Origin: Mucidula mucida
Lineage: Eukaryota > Basidiomycota > Agaricomycetes > Agaricales > Physalacriaceae
Direction of reading: 5' to 3'
Assembly: GCA_015501055.1 (NCBI GenBank)
Contig: JADNYV010000021.1
Coordinates: 1 to 64,000, forward strand
DNA length: 64,000 nt
Shown piece by piece: positions 45,800 through 57,777 of this stretch; within the stretch, counting starts at the first letter, position 1; each line of letters begins with the position of its first letter. The notes under the pieces are model-generated. The model saw only the letters and a list, made by a program, of their open reading frames with translations, searched no databases and was not told the origin of the DNA. The position numbers and the translations under genes are program-made.

Positions 45800-47333
45800 C
45801 GATTGAATACAAACAAAACACTATCCCCTAACGCCCACTGAAGAACTATCCGGCGTGAGGTTACTAGATCCCGCATGTCGAGCAAAACAAAGAAGTGTTG
45901 GGCTTCATTAACAATGTATGGGATCGAGATATAGGCGAGTTGACCGTGACCTGCTTGAGCTTCATTCACTGTGCTCAGCCAATTCGGCATGGTCATAAAC
46001 GCAGCTGCGTGTGCGACCGATAACTTGGGAGGTGCTTCTGTATAGTCCAACACGGTAACAATGTTGTGTGTAGGAGTGCGTGGGTCAGCGACGTCGGTGC
46101 GCTTGTATGCCGCTATGAGCTGGGTGAATTTACCTTCGCGCGACACCATATAGTTTGCGTGAGCTAGTACAAAAGCCTCGTGCCGAGCATCCGCATGCAA
46201 CTGCACAGTGCCTAAGAACAACAATTTGCCAAGGCGTACGCTATTAGACGTAGTACGTACCTTTCTGCCTTTCTGCCAGCGCCTTCTTACAGTTTTCGCG
46301 ATGATCCTTCCAGTGCGCTTTTTGACATTCACGCGAGCAGCAAAATGCTCGCCGGCATGCCTGGCATTGTTTAGGCGTGTAATCTTCGTCCTTCGACAAG
46401 TTACACTGTCGTATTGAGGTAAGCTTACAAGTTGCTATACATCATCAATTCGCTCACCTCAGGATTCAAACAGTCAGCGAAATCCAAACCTGAAGTCTTG
46501 AGATACGATAAGAAGAACTTCATGTCGTCCGCTTGTCGCAGAAAGCCAACCCACGCGTCATGCACCTCACCATGGAAAAGCTGTTCGAGGCTTCCGCAAT
46601 TTGCTCGAAGTTGATGTAATGAGCGAAGGACGCGTTTAAGTACAGAGCGATGTATGAGCGCCGGAGTCAAATACTTGAATAGCCGAAGCATGAGTTCTTC
46701 GACTTCGTGCCGGGGACCTTGCTGTAGGAAATCCTCGAAAAACATGGCACTCCCAAAGACGATAGGTAACAGGTGACTGTCTATTGCTTGCGGAATCCAC
46801 GCAGGAGAGTCGGCGATCGCAAGTGCGTTGATATGTAACAGCGTCGGAAAGAATTTGAGGGATGCCTGGCGCCCATTAATGTGAGAATGCGGCGACATAT
46901 GCCGCTGAAAGGCATACGACTGGAAGTATACACAGCCATGTCCTCAGAAGGGTAACCAAAGAGGCTCGCTATATTTGTATACGTGAATCACGAAGCGGAA
47001 ACAGCTCAGCCAAGTGTCATCTTCCCGTGAGAGGCGAAAAGACTCGGAAAGGTTGATAAAGCAGGCGCTGTAGGCCAGTAGTTTGTCGGGATTGAATAGA
47101 TTCCGTTCAGACGGTGGATCGCGCAAGTGCGGTTGAATAGTAGTGAGGAGATCGGGAAAATAAGACGCGTTGATTTTGACTCGCGCCGCCTTGGCATCCA
47201 ACAGCCTGACAGTGGGATTGCCGGATGCTTGCTGGATGAGACCAAAATTGAGTTGACGTTGATTGCGCTTCTGCTTACTAACCAAGAGAGCATTCGCGAG
47301 AACTCTCGGAGTGGTAGAGTCGCTGGCCATCAT
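45800..47333 (-). CDS. MYND zinc-finger protein (3' end unresolved)
   Basis: Exons 47333-46983, 46919-46458, 46405-46261 and from 46211 onward are in phase. The first 270 residues are helical with no known domain. The MYND finger is at about 273-315: CNLSKDEDYTPKQCQACRRA, then FCCSRECQKAHWKDHRENC. MYND fingers bind proline-rich partners, and basidiomycetes carry large families of such proteins with unknown roles. The frame stays open past 45800 into the region antisense to the GST gene, down to 45376; a late intron or overlapping 3' end is possible. A typical short C-terminal domain follows the finger (EAFVLAHANYMVSREGKF). Confidence 0.7.
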
Positions 47334-47484
47334 CTTGATAGTGTGTTACGCTTATATGTTGTCGGGGATAGAGGGGGTTATGGGAGAGAACAAGAATGTA
47401 GTACCCCTAACCCCAAACCGTTCTTATTACATACTCAGCGATGAACAGACGTAAAACATTGCAGAGCGAAGATAAAAGATACTA

Positions 47485-48876
47485 TTAGAATTTCACGAAC
47501 CCCCCTCGGTTCCTCCAGAACAAACAGCCGTTCAGAATGTCCTTCTGTGTCCCAAAGAGAATCGCCACGCACAGCGGCACTACACCATCGTTCAACCAAC
47601 TTAAGAAGCTACACAAGTAAGTCAAACATACCAGAAGCCATGGCAATGCTCCACATTGCAGCTGGATTGGCATTGGCACCATCTCGGGTGTATGACACGG
47701 CAGCCAACCTACGCCACCTTTAGTACTACTACCAACAGAAATTGACGCGGAAACCATACGCAACGCCAACCATCGTTATAGTGATTAGAACCGCTGTTCG
47801 GATAAACAATGACACAGAAAAGGCGTGCGTCATGCCCTCTGTGTAGATCCTAGACTTTCGACCATGGTACACGAGCAGGAACACGATATAGCCTATTGGC
47901 ACCAAGTCAGACCGATGGTCGGATCCGTGAAAGGCTAGCATACCAAGAAACAATACAGCCAAACTGGTCGCGACCAATGATACAATAGCGCTAGTTTTTG
48001 AGCTAATCGACCAGGTTTAGGTGTAGTGTCGCGAAAGTGTTGAGTACACACTCACGGTAAGGCGACATCTATACTCGTCGACGAATTGAGATGACAATAT
48101 AGACCAAAGTCCTCTCTGGATACGAGTTCTCTGTGGGCCAGAGCGACCTATCGTGGGTTCAGTATACAGGTCCGCTTCGAAACAATGTGGAGTCTTACCG
48201 ACGACGCTTCAAAGAATACAGCTAAATGTACAACAGGTGGCAAAAGGACGAGCTGCAGCGTGTTAATAACGAACTCCATCCTACAAAGTGACGATTATCA
48301 CTCACGTACCAGACCAGCCGCTCATTGACCGCCTTCTCAAAAACACCACACGAGACTCGCATATACAACTGCCACCACATGTCAGGGAATCTATGACGAT
48401 GCAAGTTGAAGTTCACACACTTCAACGACCATACAAAGCCCAGCGGTCGCAGTCCTACAGGAATGTCAATCGCGTTATATCGGGCGACGTAAGCGACTAA
48501 CAGTGGCGGTATGGCATATACCAAACCTTTGTGAAATATTCAGTAATAGAAAGGAAGAACACCAAGTACATTTACATGTCTGGAATACACACAAGCCATA
48601 CGAGGGCGCCCTTCCGAATTGCTGACCAAGAAGGACGAGGTATGTGATGCTCCATACCAGCGCTGCGCCCAAGAACGCAAACCAAGTTTTGCTTCGGCGA
48701 ACTTGCGGGGACCAAGCCGCAATGACTAGGATTCCGAGAACGAGCAAGAAACCAGCGCCCAACAGAGAATCAAAGACGGGAATAATATAACTCGGTCGGT
48801 GTGTCAGCTCTACAATTACGAAGGTTAGTAAGCGTATCGTTGTATCAGAGTCGAGAGAGATCTTACCTGCAGACAT
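47485..48876 (-). CDS. Multi-pass membrane protein of a basidiomycete family
   Basis: The start MSA is encoded by a 10-base exon (48876-48867) before an intron; the next exon begins ELTHRPSYIIPVFDSLL. Hydrophobic helices follow (GFLLVLGILVIAAW, AFLGAALVWSITYLVLLG), then GLCVFQTCLVYAIPPLL after a splice near 48575. The middle exons (47950-48480) are hard to place. The end WLNDGVVPLCVAILFGTQKD and ILNGCLFWRN closes the gene at 47485. The number and spacing of helices suggest a seven-span, receptor-like protein of a family I know only from mushrooms; ligand and signalling are unknown. Confidence 0.55.
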
Positions 48877-48959
48877 TGCAGCCGAAAAGAACGAAGAAAA
48901 GAAGAACCACAAAGAGAAGAAAGGAAAAAGAAAGATCAAACAGAGGTGGCGTTGAGCGC

Positions 48960-49690
48960 TCTATGAATATATATACTTCGGTCAAGTTCTTTTCATTGAG
49001 TTATCAAAGAATGATGCTACGACAATCAACAAGATCTCCATGACTTTGCACCCTAAGCCTCAAAAATAGGCAACCCTACTGAGAATGATGCTTTGGCCGA
49101 GAACGTTTCAATAGCGCTCGCGCGATTTGATGCGAAGATAGGCAACTCAAGGCGATCCCGGAGTGCGCTGAAACTTGAACGGTTGCCACCGTAAGTCTAT
49201 CGACTAAGACAAGTGCGATGATTGCACAATGTAGTAGACTTGACACACTAAACCCATCGAACAAACTGGCATCGGCTGATTCGAAACGAACTTATGATGG
49301 GAAACAAAAGCATGATATCGGGGGACAAAAGGAGGATGACAAGAGTAGTGGATTGTCTCACGCCATCAAGGCGACGGTCCAAAAGAGCATGGAGCGGCGA
49401 GAGATGGGAAGCGTGGATTGGTGTTGCCGCCAAGCACGTTGGAAACGGATGCAAGGCGTAGATAAGCTCGGCGAGGTTCATAACAAAAGGTGCGAATTGA
49501 AGAAAAGCAAAGTGAGTTCTATGTTGTATATCGTCCACGAAAATTTGTAGGATAATGACAGTCAAGAAGACAGCTGTCAGTCGTGAAAAAATTATTTCTA
49601 ATATCTGCTGTTTGTCGCTGTATACAACAAAAGGCACTAGACTCTCCTCCGCCCATTAGCGTCGGGCTCTCTATTGCCCACTGCGCTGCC
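48960..49690. other. Region without a supported gene
   Basis: A minus-strand frame at 49248-49637 could encode about 130 hydrophobic residues (for example FLTVIILQIF), but it shows no family signature and no convincing splice partners. It may be a relic of a membrane protein like its neighbour. Otherwise I see nothing here except the promoter region of PRP4. Confidence 0.3.
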
Positions 49691-49694
49691 CATC

Positions 49695-51514
49695 ATGCCC
49701 GACTTTGACAGCCTCATGGAGGATGTCGGCTATCAAGGCTCTGAGCGCGCCAGGATAGAGAACCAAGTCATTCTCGACGAACTAGAGAGGAAGAAAAGGG
49801 CGCGAACTACAGCAGTGCCTACCGATGATAACCGTGTCAAGCAGCGGTTGAGGGAGATCGGGGAACCTATAACGCTTTTTGGAGAACGCGTACGTTGACG
49901 ATTACAATGTGTTACACTGAAATCCAAGCTCTGGTTAGGCTGCTGACCGTCGAGACCGCTTGATATATGTCATTTCACAAATAAACGCCGCTCGTGGTGA
50001 GGATGGCATGGACATGGATCATGAGAGTGAAAGTGAGAGTGAAGAAGAGGTGTGCTACTTGTAATCATCTGTCTCTATCATTCTCATATCCATCCAGGAA
50101 GAAGAGTTTTACTCTCCCGGATCGCTCGAACTGCTTGAGGCACGGAGACGAATAGCACACTATTCTCTTCCCAGGTCATATTCCCTCCGATAGGTTGCAA
50201 GTCCAAGGTGCTTACTACACTTTATTGTTTCTCCCAATGCAGAGCTCAAAAGCGCGTCGCCCAACAGAGGATAGACAGCAGAATGGATTTAGGGCGAATC
50301 GTGGATATAAGGAAGAAGGTTTTTGCTCAAGTCAAAGTGCGTTCACAATGCACCTGCGTTTCAAGTCTGACCGGCGCCACAGAAATACGCACATCTTGGA
50401 ACGCAGATTGGAGACGACAGACCGATTTCTCAGGTGAGGTTTGCGCCAAATAATGAGATTTTGGCGACGTCGAGTTGGTCTGGGACAGTAAAACTATGGA
50501 ATGTTCCTGCATGTACGCCTATACGCGCTCTTCGAGGACACAGTGACCGTGTTGGCGGTGTTGCATGGCATCCACAAGCAACTCTATCTGTCGGGGCAGA
50601 TGTAGTAAATCTCGTGAGTGGGGCGGGTGACGGTCAAGTCAATTTATGGTCCATCAATAGGTAAGTTGTCAATGTCATGCTATTCTCTGTACTGATCATA
50701 GGCAGCGAGTCACCAATAGCTGTGATGAAAGGGCATTTGCAGCGCGTTTGTCGCGTAGCTTTCCATCCATCTGGTGATTATGTCGCTAGTGCGAGTTTTG
50801 ACACCACTTGGCGATTATGGGATGTGAACACAGCCAAGGAGCTGCTTCTTCAGGAGGGGCACTCCAAAGAAGTCTACGCTATTGAATTCCAGGATGACGG
50901 CGCTCTCGTAGCATCCGGGTCAGTCGTTAAAAGTATTCCTCATGTGTTCCATCTCTGATATACACGGTAGCGGCCTGGACGCTATTGGACGCGTCTGGGA
51001 CCTGCGAACAGGGCGTACCGCCATGGTGTTGGACGGACATGTCCAGGCCATATACTCGATAGGTTTTTCTCCTAATGGGTTCGGATGTATCATGCATAGT
51101 GTCGACTTTGCTGATGGTTGATTATCTAGGTACCAGATCGCGACAGGCGCAGGCGACGACACGATTCGCATATGGGACATGCGTTCGCTACGGTCACTGT
51201 ATACGATTCCCGCGCATTTATCCAACGTGTCGGACGTGCGATTCTTTTATGCTAACAACATGTATTACAAGGCGCCCAGTGATGAAGCAGAAGGTAAAAA
51301 TGCGCGGGAGGAGTGGGAGTACCGGTCTGGACTTTTCTTTGCATCGTCAGGGTATGATGGTGCAGTGAAGATATGGAGTGCAGATGATTGGCAGCATCTG
51401 ACAACGATGAAGACAGACGGAGGAAAAGTTATGTCTGTTGATATTTCGAGCGATGGAAACATGATTGCGAGTGGAACGTATAACCGTAATTTCCAGTTGT
51501 TTGCACCAGAGTAG
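49695..51514 (+). CDS. PRP4: U4/U6 snRNP protein Prp4, 486 aa
   Basis: Eight exons, all in phase: 49695-49889, 49939-50049, 50098-50174, 50243-50336, 50383-50660, 50706-50918, 50971-51078 and 51130-51514. The N-terminal SFM-type region is [20 protein letters not shown]. The middle includes [20 protein letters not shown] seven-blade WD40 propeller follows: [73 protein letters not shown] and [12 protein letters not shown]. Prp4 joins U4/U6 di-snRNP and the tri-snRNP in pre-mRNA splicing. The sixth exon starts at the second AG of a close pair (tag, cag). MBP1 follows in the same direction, 101 bases on. Confidence 0.95.
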
Positions 51515-51615
51515 TAATATGATGTTGGCCGGAAACAGCCAGAGTTTGTCACTGTGACGGTCGCGTCATTTCGCGTCCCAACACCCATCGTCTCTACAGG
51601 CAGCATTTGAGCACG

Positions 51616-54087
51616 ATGCAGTCTGGACGGCAGGCGCCTAACCAACCGCCGGTCAAGATCTACAATGCTGTCTACTCGTCGGTGCAGGTGCGCGTTCATC
51701 TTTTTTTCGGCGACGGCGACCACTCATCGTTCTCGCTGACGCAGGTTTATGAATGCATGATTCGGGGCATAGCAGTGATGCGCAGGCGCAACGACTCGTA
51801 TGTGAACGCGACCCAGATCCTCAAAGTCGCTGGCGTCGATAAAGGCCGACGCACAAAGATTTTAGAAAAGGAGATTTTGCCTGGCACCCACGAAATCGTT
51901 CAAGGTGGATATGGCAAGTACCAAGGCACATGGTGAGCAGGCTCTCTTTTGGTGGCAAAATTGTAACCGTCGCCAGGATCCCGCTTGAACGCGGCCGCGA
52001 CATTGCCCTACAGTACGGCGTCGCCCCTCTTCTCGCGCCGCTCTTCGATTTTACGCCCACGACTCACTCGCTCTCTGCGCTACCTGTTTCGACACCAAAT
52101 ATCTCCGTTTCCCCGCGACCGCTGTCTGCGTCGTCCTCATATGGGTCCCTGCCACCCGGAGCCGCGCCGAACAACTATATGATGTCCAACGCTCTTGCGC
52201 CACCACCCATCATGCCTGGCTCAGCTCTCCGTCTGCTCAACCAAGGTCGTGCCCAGGGCCTTTTCACGCCCTCGTCCTCGTCATTCGCTGCAGCCCATAG
52301 ACCATCGCCGAATCCATATTCCCACTCTCCATATTCACAAACACCGCCCCCGCAGCCTGCCTACCAGTCTCTCAAACGTACACGCTCTGACGATGCTTCA
52401 ACAGACGTCACCATGGCCGATCCGAACGCAGCTAATGGCGCCACCGCAGATGAAGGACCGTCGCCCACCAAACGCGCTCGGAAGGAGGATTCTCCCGCAG
52501 TCAGCCAGCCCATTCCTGGTGTCACGCCTCGTTTAGCGTCCAAGCCGTCTATTCCGCGCAATATCGACCCTTCCGTTCCTCTCAAAGATACCCGGCGCGC
52601 TGGAATAGTAGCTGCCATCTGTCAGGCAGATGATCCCACACAAGTATTGAACCTCCTGCGTGAGGTGTCTACTACAGATATCGATACAATACTCGATGAC
52701 CAGGGACACACCGCTCTTCATCTAGCGTGCTCCTTGTCGCGTCTTAATACTGTTCAGGCACTCATAGCGAATGGCGCGGACATACACCGGGGCAACCATC
52801 TTGGAGAAACTCCCCTGATTCGCACCATTTTGTCCACACATTGCTATGATGCGCAAACTTTGACCCAATTGCTCGCGTTGGGGCTTTCCCAGAGCATCAT
52901 GACACTCGACACGTCAAGAAAGAGCGTGATACATCACATCGTCGCGCTAGCCGGAGTAAAGGGCCGCCCTCCGGTGGCGCGGTATTACCTCGACCAAATC
53001 TTTATGTGGATAGTCAAGGAGGACGGAAGCGACTTTGGCAAGATTGTGGATCTACAGGACGAACATGGAGACACTGCATTGAATGTCGCAGCACGGGTAG
53101 GAAGTCGGTCGCTTGTGCGAACGTTGGTCGACGTGGGAGCCAACAAGATGCTCATTAACAAACTCGGTCTTCGACCCGGGGATTTCGGTGTGGAGAGCGA
53201 AGTAAGGTCTTCTTTGTCTCGTTTGGTGGGTTCCTTGACCTTTTCTGCAGGAACTCAACGGAGGTCCCAAGGCCGATGACATACTTTCAACATTACGCGC
53301 CAACCCTCCTGTACCCGTCCAGAAATCTCAAGATGTCATTGCGGACATGACACATATGATTCAATCACTGTCTTCCGATTTCCAGTCCGAGATCAAAGCT
53401 AAACAAGATGCTTTAGATGTCACTCAAGCTCATTTACGCGCTGCAACGCGTGAACTGAGCGAGCAGCGAAAACAGATACAAATGTGGCAAGGCCGATGTG
53501 GGGAGCTTGACACGTTGGCGCAACGCGTCAAGAACGTTGACCGCGCGATCGAGGATGAGGTGCAGTTTGATTGGACGGGTAGGGGAGGCGAAGATGAGGA
53601 TGCGGTGGCGGAATCTAAGAACTCTGCGTTTAGGTATCGAGGACTGGCGTCGACTTTGGTTGGCAATCAAGCGCCAGTCATCACGATTGAAACGGACCCG
53701 CCATTACCGGCGGGCGATACCGTGCAGTCTTTGGTGAAGCTGCGAAGGTTGAAGATGTGGCACGACCGCATGGAGGAGATAATGGAGCAACGAATGAGAG
53801 GCTTACGAGGTGCGAGCGCGGAGAAGGAGTTTATGTGTCGTAAAATCATCGCGTTGTGCACTGGAGTGCCCGTTGATAAAGTTGAAGAGGTTCGTGCCCA
53901 CCCGACACCTCGGTCCTATGAGCTCACTTGTTTCTCAGATGTTGGAGAACTTGATCTCGGCTGTAGAGAGCGAAGACCAAGTAATAGACATAAATCGCGT
54001 CTCTGGTTTCATGCAGAAGGTGCGCATCCAACTTTGTCTACCAGCAAATGTTCATAATCTTGGCAGGTTCGCGACGGTATCATTTAA
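51616..54087 (+). CDS. MBP1: MBF transcription factor Mbp1/Swi4-like (APSES, ankyrin), 741 aa
   Basis: Six exons: 51616-51687, 51745-51932, 51977-53201, 53251-53889, 53939-54019 and 54067-54087. The APSES/KilA-N DNA-binding domain spans about 12-110, with [20 protein letters not shown] (across a splice) and [20 protein letters not shown], then [18 protein letters not shown] Ser/Pro-rich linker follows. Ankyrin repeats lie at about 290-440 ([57 protein letters not shown]). The end holds a coiled coil ([20 protein letters not shown]). It pairs with Swi6 to drive G1/S genes through MCB sites. The start fits the family's short N-terminus. Confidence 0.95.
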
Positions 54088-54618
54088 ATAGTACTCTCTG
54101 TCCTGAGGCTGGGCGTCTGTAAGTAGTAATGGGTATTTATTCGTGTCCACTGGTTCTGTGGGTACACTTTTTCGTCTTGTGCTTTTACCTAACGATTGTC
54201 TATCTACGCAACTGTATGCTTAGCATCTGCATTGTTATCGATTTTTGAATGTATTCTGGACTCGTAGGATTTCACAATTATGGATGTGTCGTTGAGGTCA
54301 CCAAGAAGGTGAGAATCACGTTGGTAGGTCAGCTGAACGAGTGACCTTGTGCGGCTCTTCGTCTGTGATATTCGTGTTCTCTTCGTCTCTGCTAGTTCTC
54401 TGGGCTTTGCTCTTTGGAACACAACATTTGCTAGCAAGGGAAAGACTGAAATATTGCCCCGCGCGGCTTGTACGTACGCGTACCGAGTCGTGCCCGACGT
54501 TGACTGCCTTTTTTACTTCCATCACGCTCAACATGGTCAGATGCTCGTTGTGTAATATTAGGGCCATAGAAGCGCGTATAAAATGGCAGAAGTCTAGGTC
54601 TGTTTCACGCCAGACATC
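54088..54618. other. Intergenic region MBP1 to GH31 gene
   Basis: About 530 bases with no supported gene. Small frames on both strands overlap each other but lack codon or splice support. A gcgtataaaatgg stretch at about 54574 is a good TATA box for the secreted glucosidase, some 45 bases before its ATG. Confidence 0.5.
54574..54586 (+). promoter_or_regulatory. TATA box of GH31 gene
   Basis: The sequence gcgtataaaatgg lies about 40 bases before the ATG at 54619. TATA boxes this clear are absent from the neighbouring housekeeping promoters, in keeping with a regulated secreted enzyme. Confidence 0.55.
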
Positions 54619-57600
54619 ATGGTGTTCAAGCAGCGAGTACTGGTAGGCGCCTCTCTGATTAGCATCGCCGGGGCTGCTTGGGTCGACCCGTCTGTTCTCG
54701 ACGCATGCGCGGGCTACACTCTCCAGAATCCTCTGACCGAAGGCGCAGTGTTCACTGCGGACCTTGTTCTGGCGGGGAACTGCTCTGTCTTTGGAGCAGA
54801 TATTGAGCAACTCGCCCTTACAGTCGAATACGAGACTGGTGAGTACCGAACTTCATCAAACAGAGCTAGCCCACTGAACGACTCGTAGACAGTAGAATTC
54901 ATCTCAAAATAACTGACGCGGCTAGTGATCGCTATGAGGTCCCAGAGTCTGTTCTTCCGCGCCCGAGTCCCAGCGGCAACGCCTCTGCAGAAACTGCCGC
55001 GATCCAGTTCAGCTACACCGCGGATCCATTCTCGTTCTCCATCTACCGCACCGCCACCTCCGAAGTCCTGTTCTCCACCGCGTCTTTCCCGCTCATCTTC
55101 GAGGACCAGTACATCCGCGTCAAAACGTCTTTGCCGCCTAGCCCCAATGTCTACGGCCTGGGAGAGCACACCGATCCGTTCAGGCTCCCCGAGTTCAACA
55201 CGACCCGCACGCTCTGGTCGCGCGACGCATACGGCGTCCCGACGGGGACGAACCTGTACGGCAACCACCCAGTCTACTTTGAGCACCGCACGACGGGCAC
55301 GCATGGCGTGTTTCTGCTCAATTCGAATGGAATGGATATCAAGTTGAACGAGACAGAGGAGGACGGCGCGACGCTGGAGTACAATGTGATTGGCGGCGTG
55401 GTGGACCTGTACTTTCTTGCAGGTAGCGAGACGAGTCCGGTTGAGGTGGCGAAGCAGTATGCCGAGGTCGTGGGCCTACCTGCTGAGGTTCCGTACTGGT
55501 CGTTTGGGCTCCATCAATGCCGTTTTGGCTACTCTGGTGCGTTGGTCTGATGTTAACTCGGTCATAAACCAATGTTTTGCATACTTAGACTTTGTGGATG
55601 TTGCTGGTGTCATCACCAACTATTCCGAGGCGAACATCCCACTGGAGACGATGTGGACGGATATTGATTACATGGACCGGCGGAGGATCTTTACTGTCGA
55701 TCCGGATTATTTCCCTATGGACAGGATGCGCGAGATTGTGGAATATTTGCATGATCATGATCAACAGTTCAGTTAGTATAGGTTGATGGAAATGATGTGC
55801 TATTGCTGAAATGGCGTTTGTAGTTCTTATGACCGATCCAGCTGTGGCGCTGGTGGAGGGATATGAGCCATACGACAGAGGCACCAATATGGATGTTTGG
55901 CTCAAGCTCCCCGACGGGACAATTTCCATTGGTCTTGTCTGGCCTGGTATGTCGAACTGCTCCAATATAACTTTTCCTGCGGCTTACTCGTATCTTTTGC
56001 TAGGTGTGACTGTGTATCCAGGTATGCCATGGTTGTGTTCACTTACAAGAGAGACTAATACCCTTTAGATTGGTTTCATCCTGATATTCAATCGTGCGTA
56101 CTGTGTCTTCCTTCAAATTAGGAAGTTCATCCTTGATTGTAGGTACTGGAACATCGAGTTCACCATGTTCTATAGCCCTGAAGAAGGGCTCGACATTGAT
56201 GGTGCATGGATCGATATGAACGAACCTTCAAACGTCAGTCCTTTGACTCTCCTTGCTCAATTTGAATTTGACGTATATGCTTCTAGTTCTGTAACCTACC
56301 ATGCGAAGATCCATTCCAGCAAGCGATCCAACAGGCGCTGCCTCCTAACCGAACAACTACACCTCCAGATCATGACACACCCATCTTTGTGAATTCAACA
56401 GGTGTCTCCCGTCGACGGAAACGCGATCTCTTGACACCGCAATATGCGATTGATAATGCAGCTGGAGCACTCTCAAGTAAAACTGCCTGGGTGAGTTTTT
56501 CATATGGTTTGATATTTCAACTCTTACATCATGTACTAGACGAATGTCACGCATGCCAACGGACTTGTCGAGTACGACACGCATAACCTATACGGCACAA
56601 TGATGTCAACCGCAACCCACGAGGCTCTCTTGAATCGCCGACCCGGCCTGCGTACGTTTGTTATTACCCGCTCAACCTTTGCTGGTGCGGGAAGCAAGGT
56701 TGGGAAATGGTTAGGTGACAACCTCAGTCAATGGGACCATTACCGGTTCAGTATTGCTGGGATGCTGGGCATGGCCTCGATCTACCAGATACCAATGGTT
56801 GGATCCGACATTTGTGGGTTCGGCGCCAACACGACAGAGACGCTTTGTGCTCGCTGGGCCATGCTTGGTGCTTTCTATCCTTTCATGAGAAACGTAAGCT
56901 CCGTGTTTTGACCTTGTTGTTCTCGTTTCTCAACGCTATTGACAGCACAATAGCGATACATCTATCAGTCAAGAGTTCTATAGATGGCCTGCAGTTGCGG
57001 AAGCAGCGCGCAACGTTCTGGATATTCGCTACCGTCTTATAGATTATATCTACACGGCCTTCCACCAAGCCAGTGTTGATGGTACTCCCGTACTTCAGCC
57101 CTTGTGGTACCAATACCCCAGTGACCCAAACACCTATCCTATTGACCTTCAATTCTTCTACGGTGATGCTATCCTCGTCTCGCCTGTAACAGAGGAGAAT
57201 TCCACATCTGTCAGCATCTACCTGCCTGACGACACGTTCTACGATTTCACGACCTTTGCACCCATCGTCGGCAACGGCTCGGAAGTCACTCTCACCGATG
57301 TCAATTATACGCAGATCCCTGTCTACATTCGCAGTGGCACGATCGTGCCGCTTCGTGTAAAGTCGGCGATGACAACGGCAGAGCTGCGCGAACAAGACTT
57401 GGAGGTTGTCATCGCTATCGGCAGGGATGGCACTGCTCGAGGAAATCTGTATCTTGATGATGGCGTGTCCCTGGTCCAGGAAAGCTCAACATGGATCACA
57501 TTCACCTACGCCAACAAGACGCTATCTGTCGACGGCTCCTTTGGCTATCAGACGGAATCGCGCCTGAAGCAGTTGCGACTGCTGGGCATCGATTCCGAGC

Positions 57601-57722
57601 CGACAACGGTCATGGCTGGCGGAGAACGCGTGCAAACTAGCTTTCAAGCTCAGTCCAAGTCTTTGCTTGTCTCACTCGACAAAGCATTGACTGACGGATT
57701 TGCGGTTACTCTCTCGGAATGA
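54619..57722 (+). CDS. Secreted alpha-glucosidase, GH31, 880 aa
   Basis: Ten in-phase exons: 54619-54838, 54889-55536, 55589-55771, 55824-55946, 56004-56021, 56069-56093, 56143-56233, 56287-56490, 56540-56893 and 56946-57722. A signal peptide ([15 protein letters not shown]) leads to a GH31 enzyme: [24 protein letters not shown] and [10 protein letters not shown] in the N-terminal part. The catalytic nucleophile Asp lies in [12 protein letters not shown] and the acid/base region in [25 protein letters not shown] and [11 protein letters not shown] close the fold. Many NxS/T sites are present. It would cleave terminal alpha-1,4-linked glucose from maltose and oligosaccharides outside the cell. 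Two exons are just 18 and 25 bases. It converges on an F-box gene with 55 bases between. Confidence 0.95.
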
Positions 57723-57777
57723 ATGTCGACGAAGGTATATAAAAATAAATGTACAAATTACGCGTTGCAGATACCAC

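Noticed and set aside
49248..49637. Hydrophobic minus-strand frame as a separate membrane protein gene
   Set aside because: No family signature, no splice partners and an unclear start; kept only as a possible relic.
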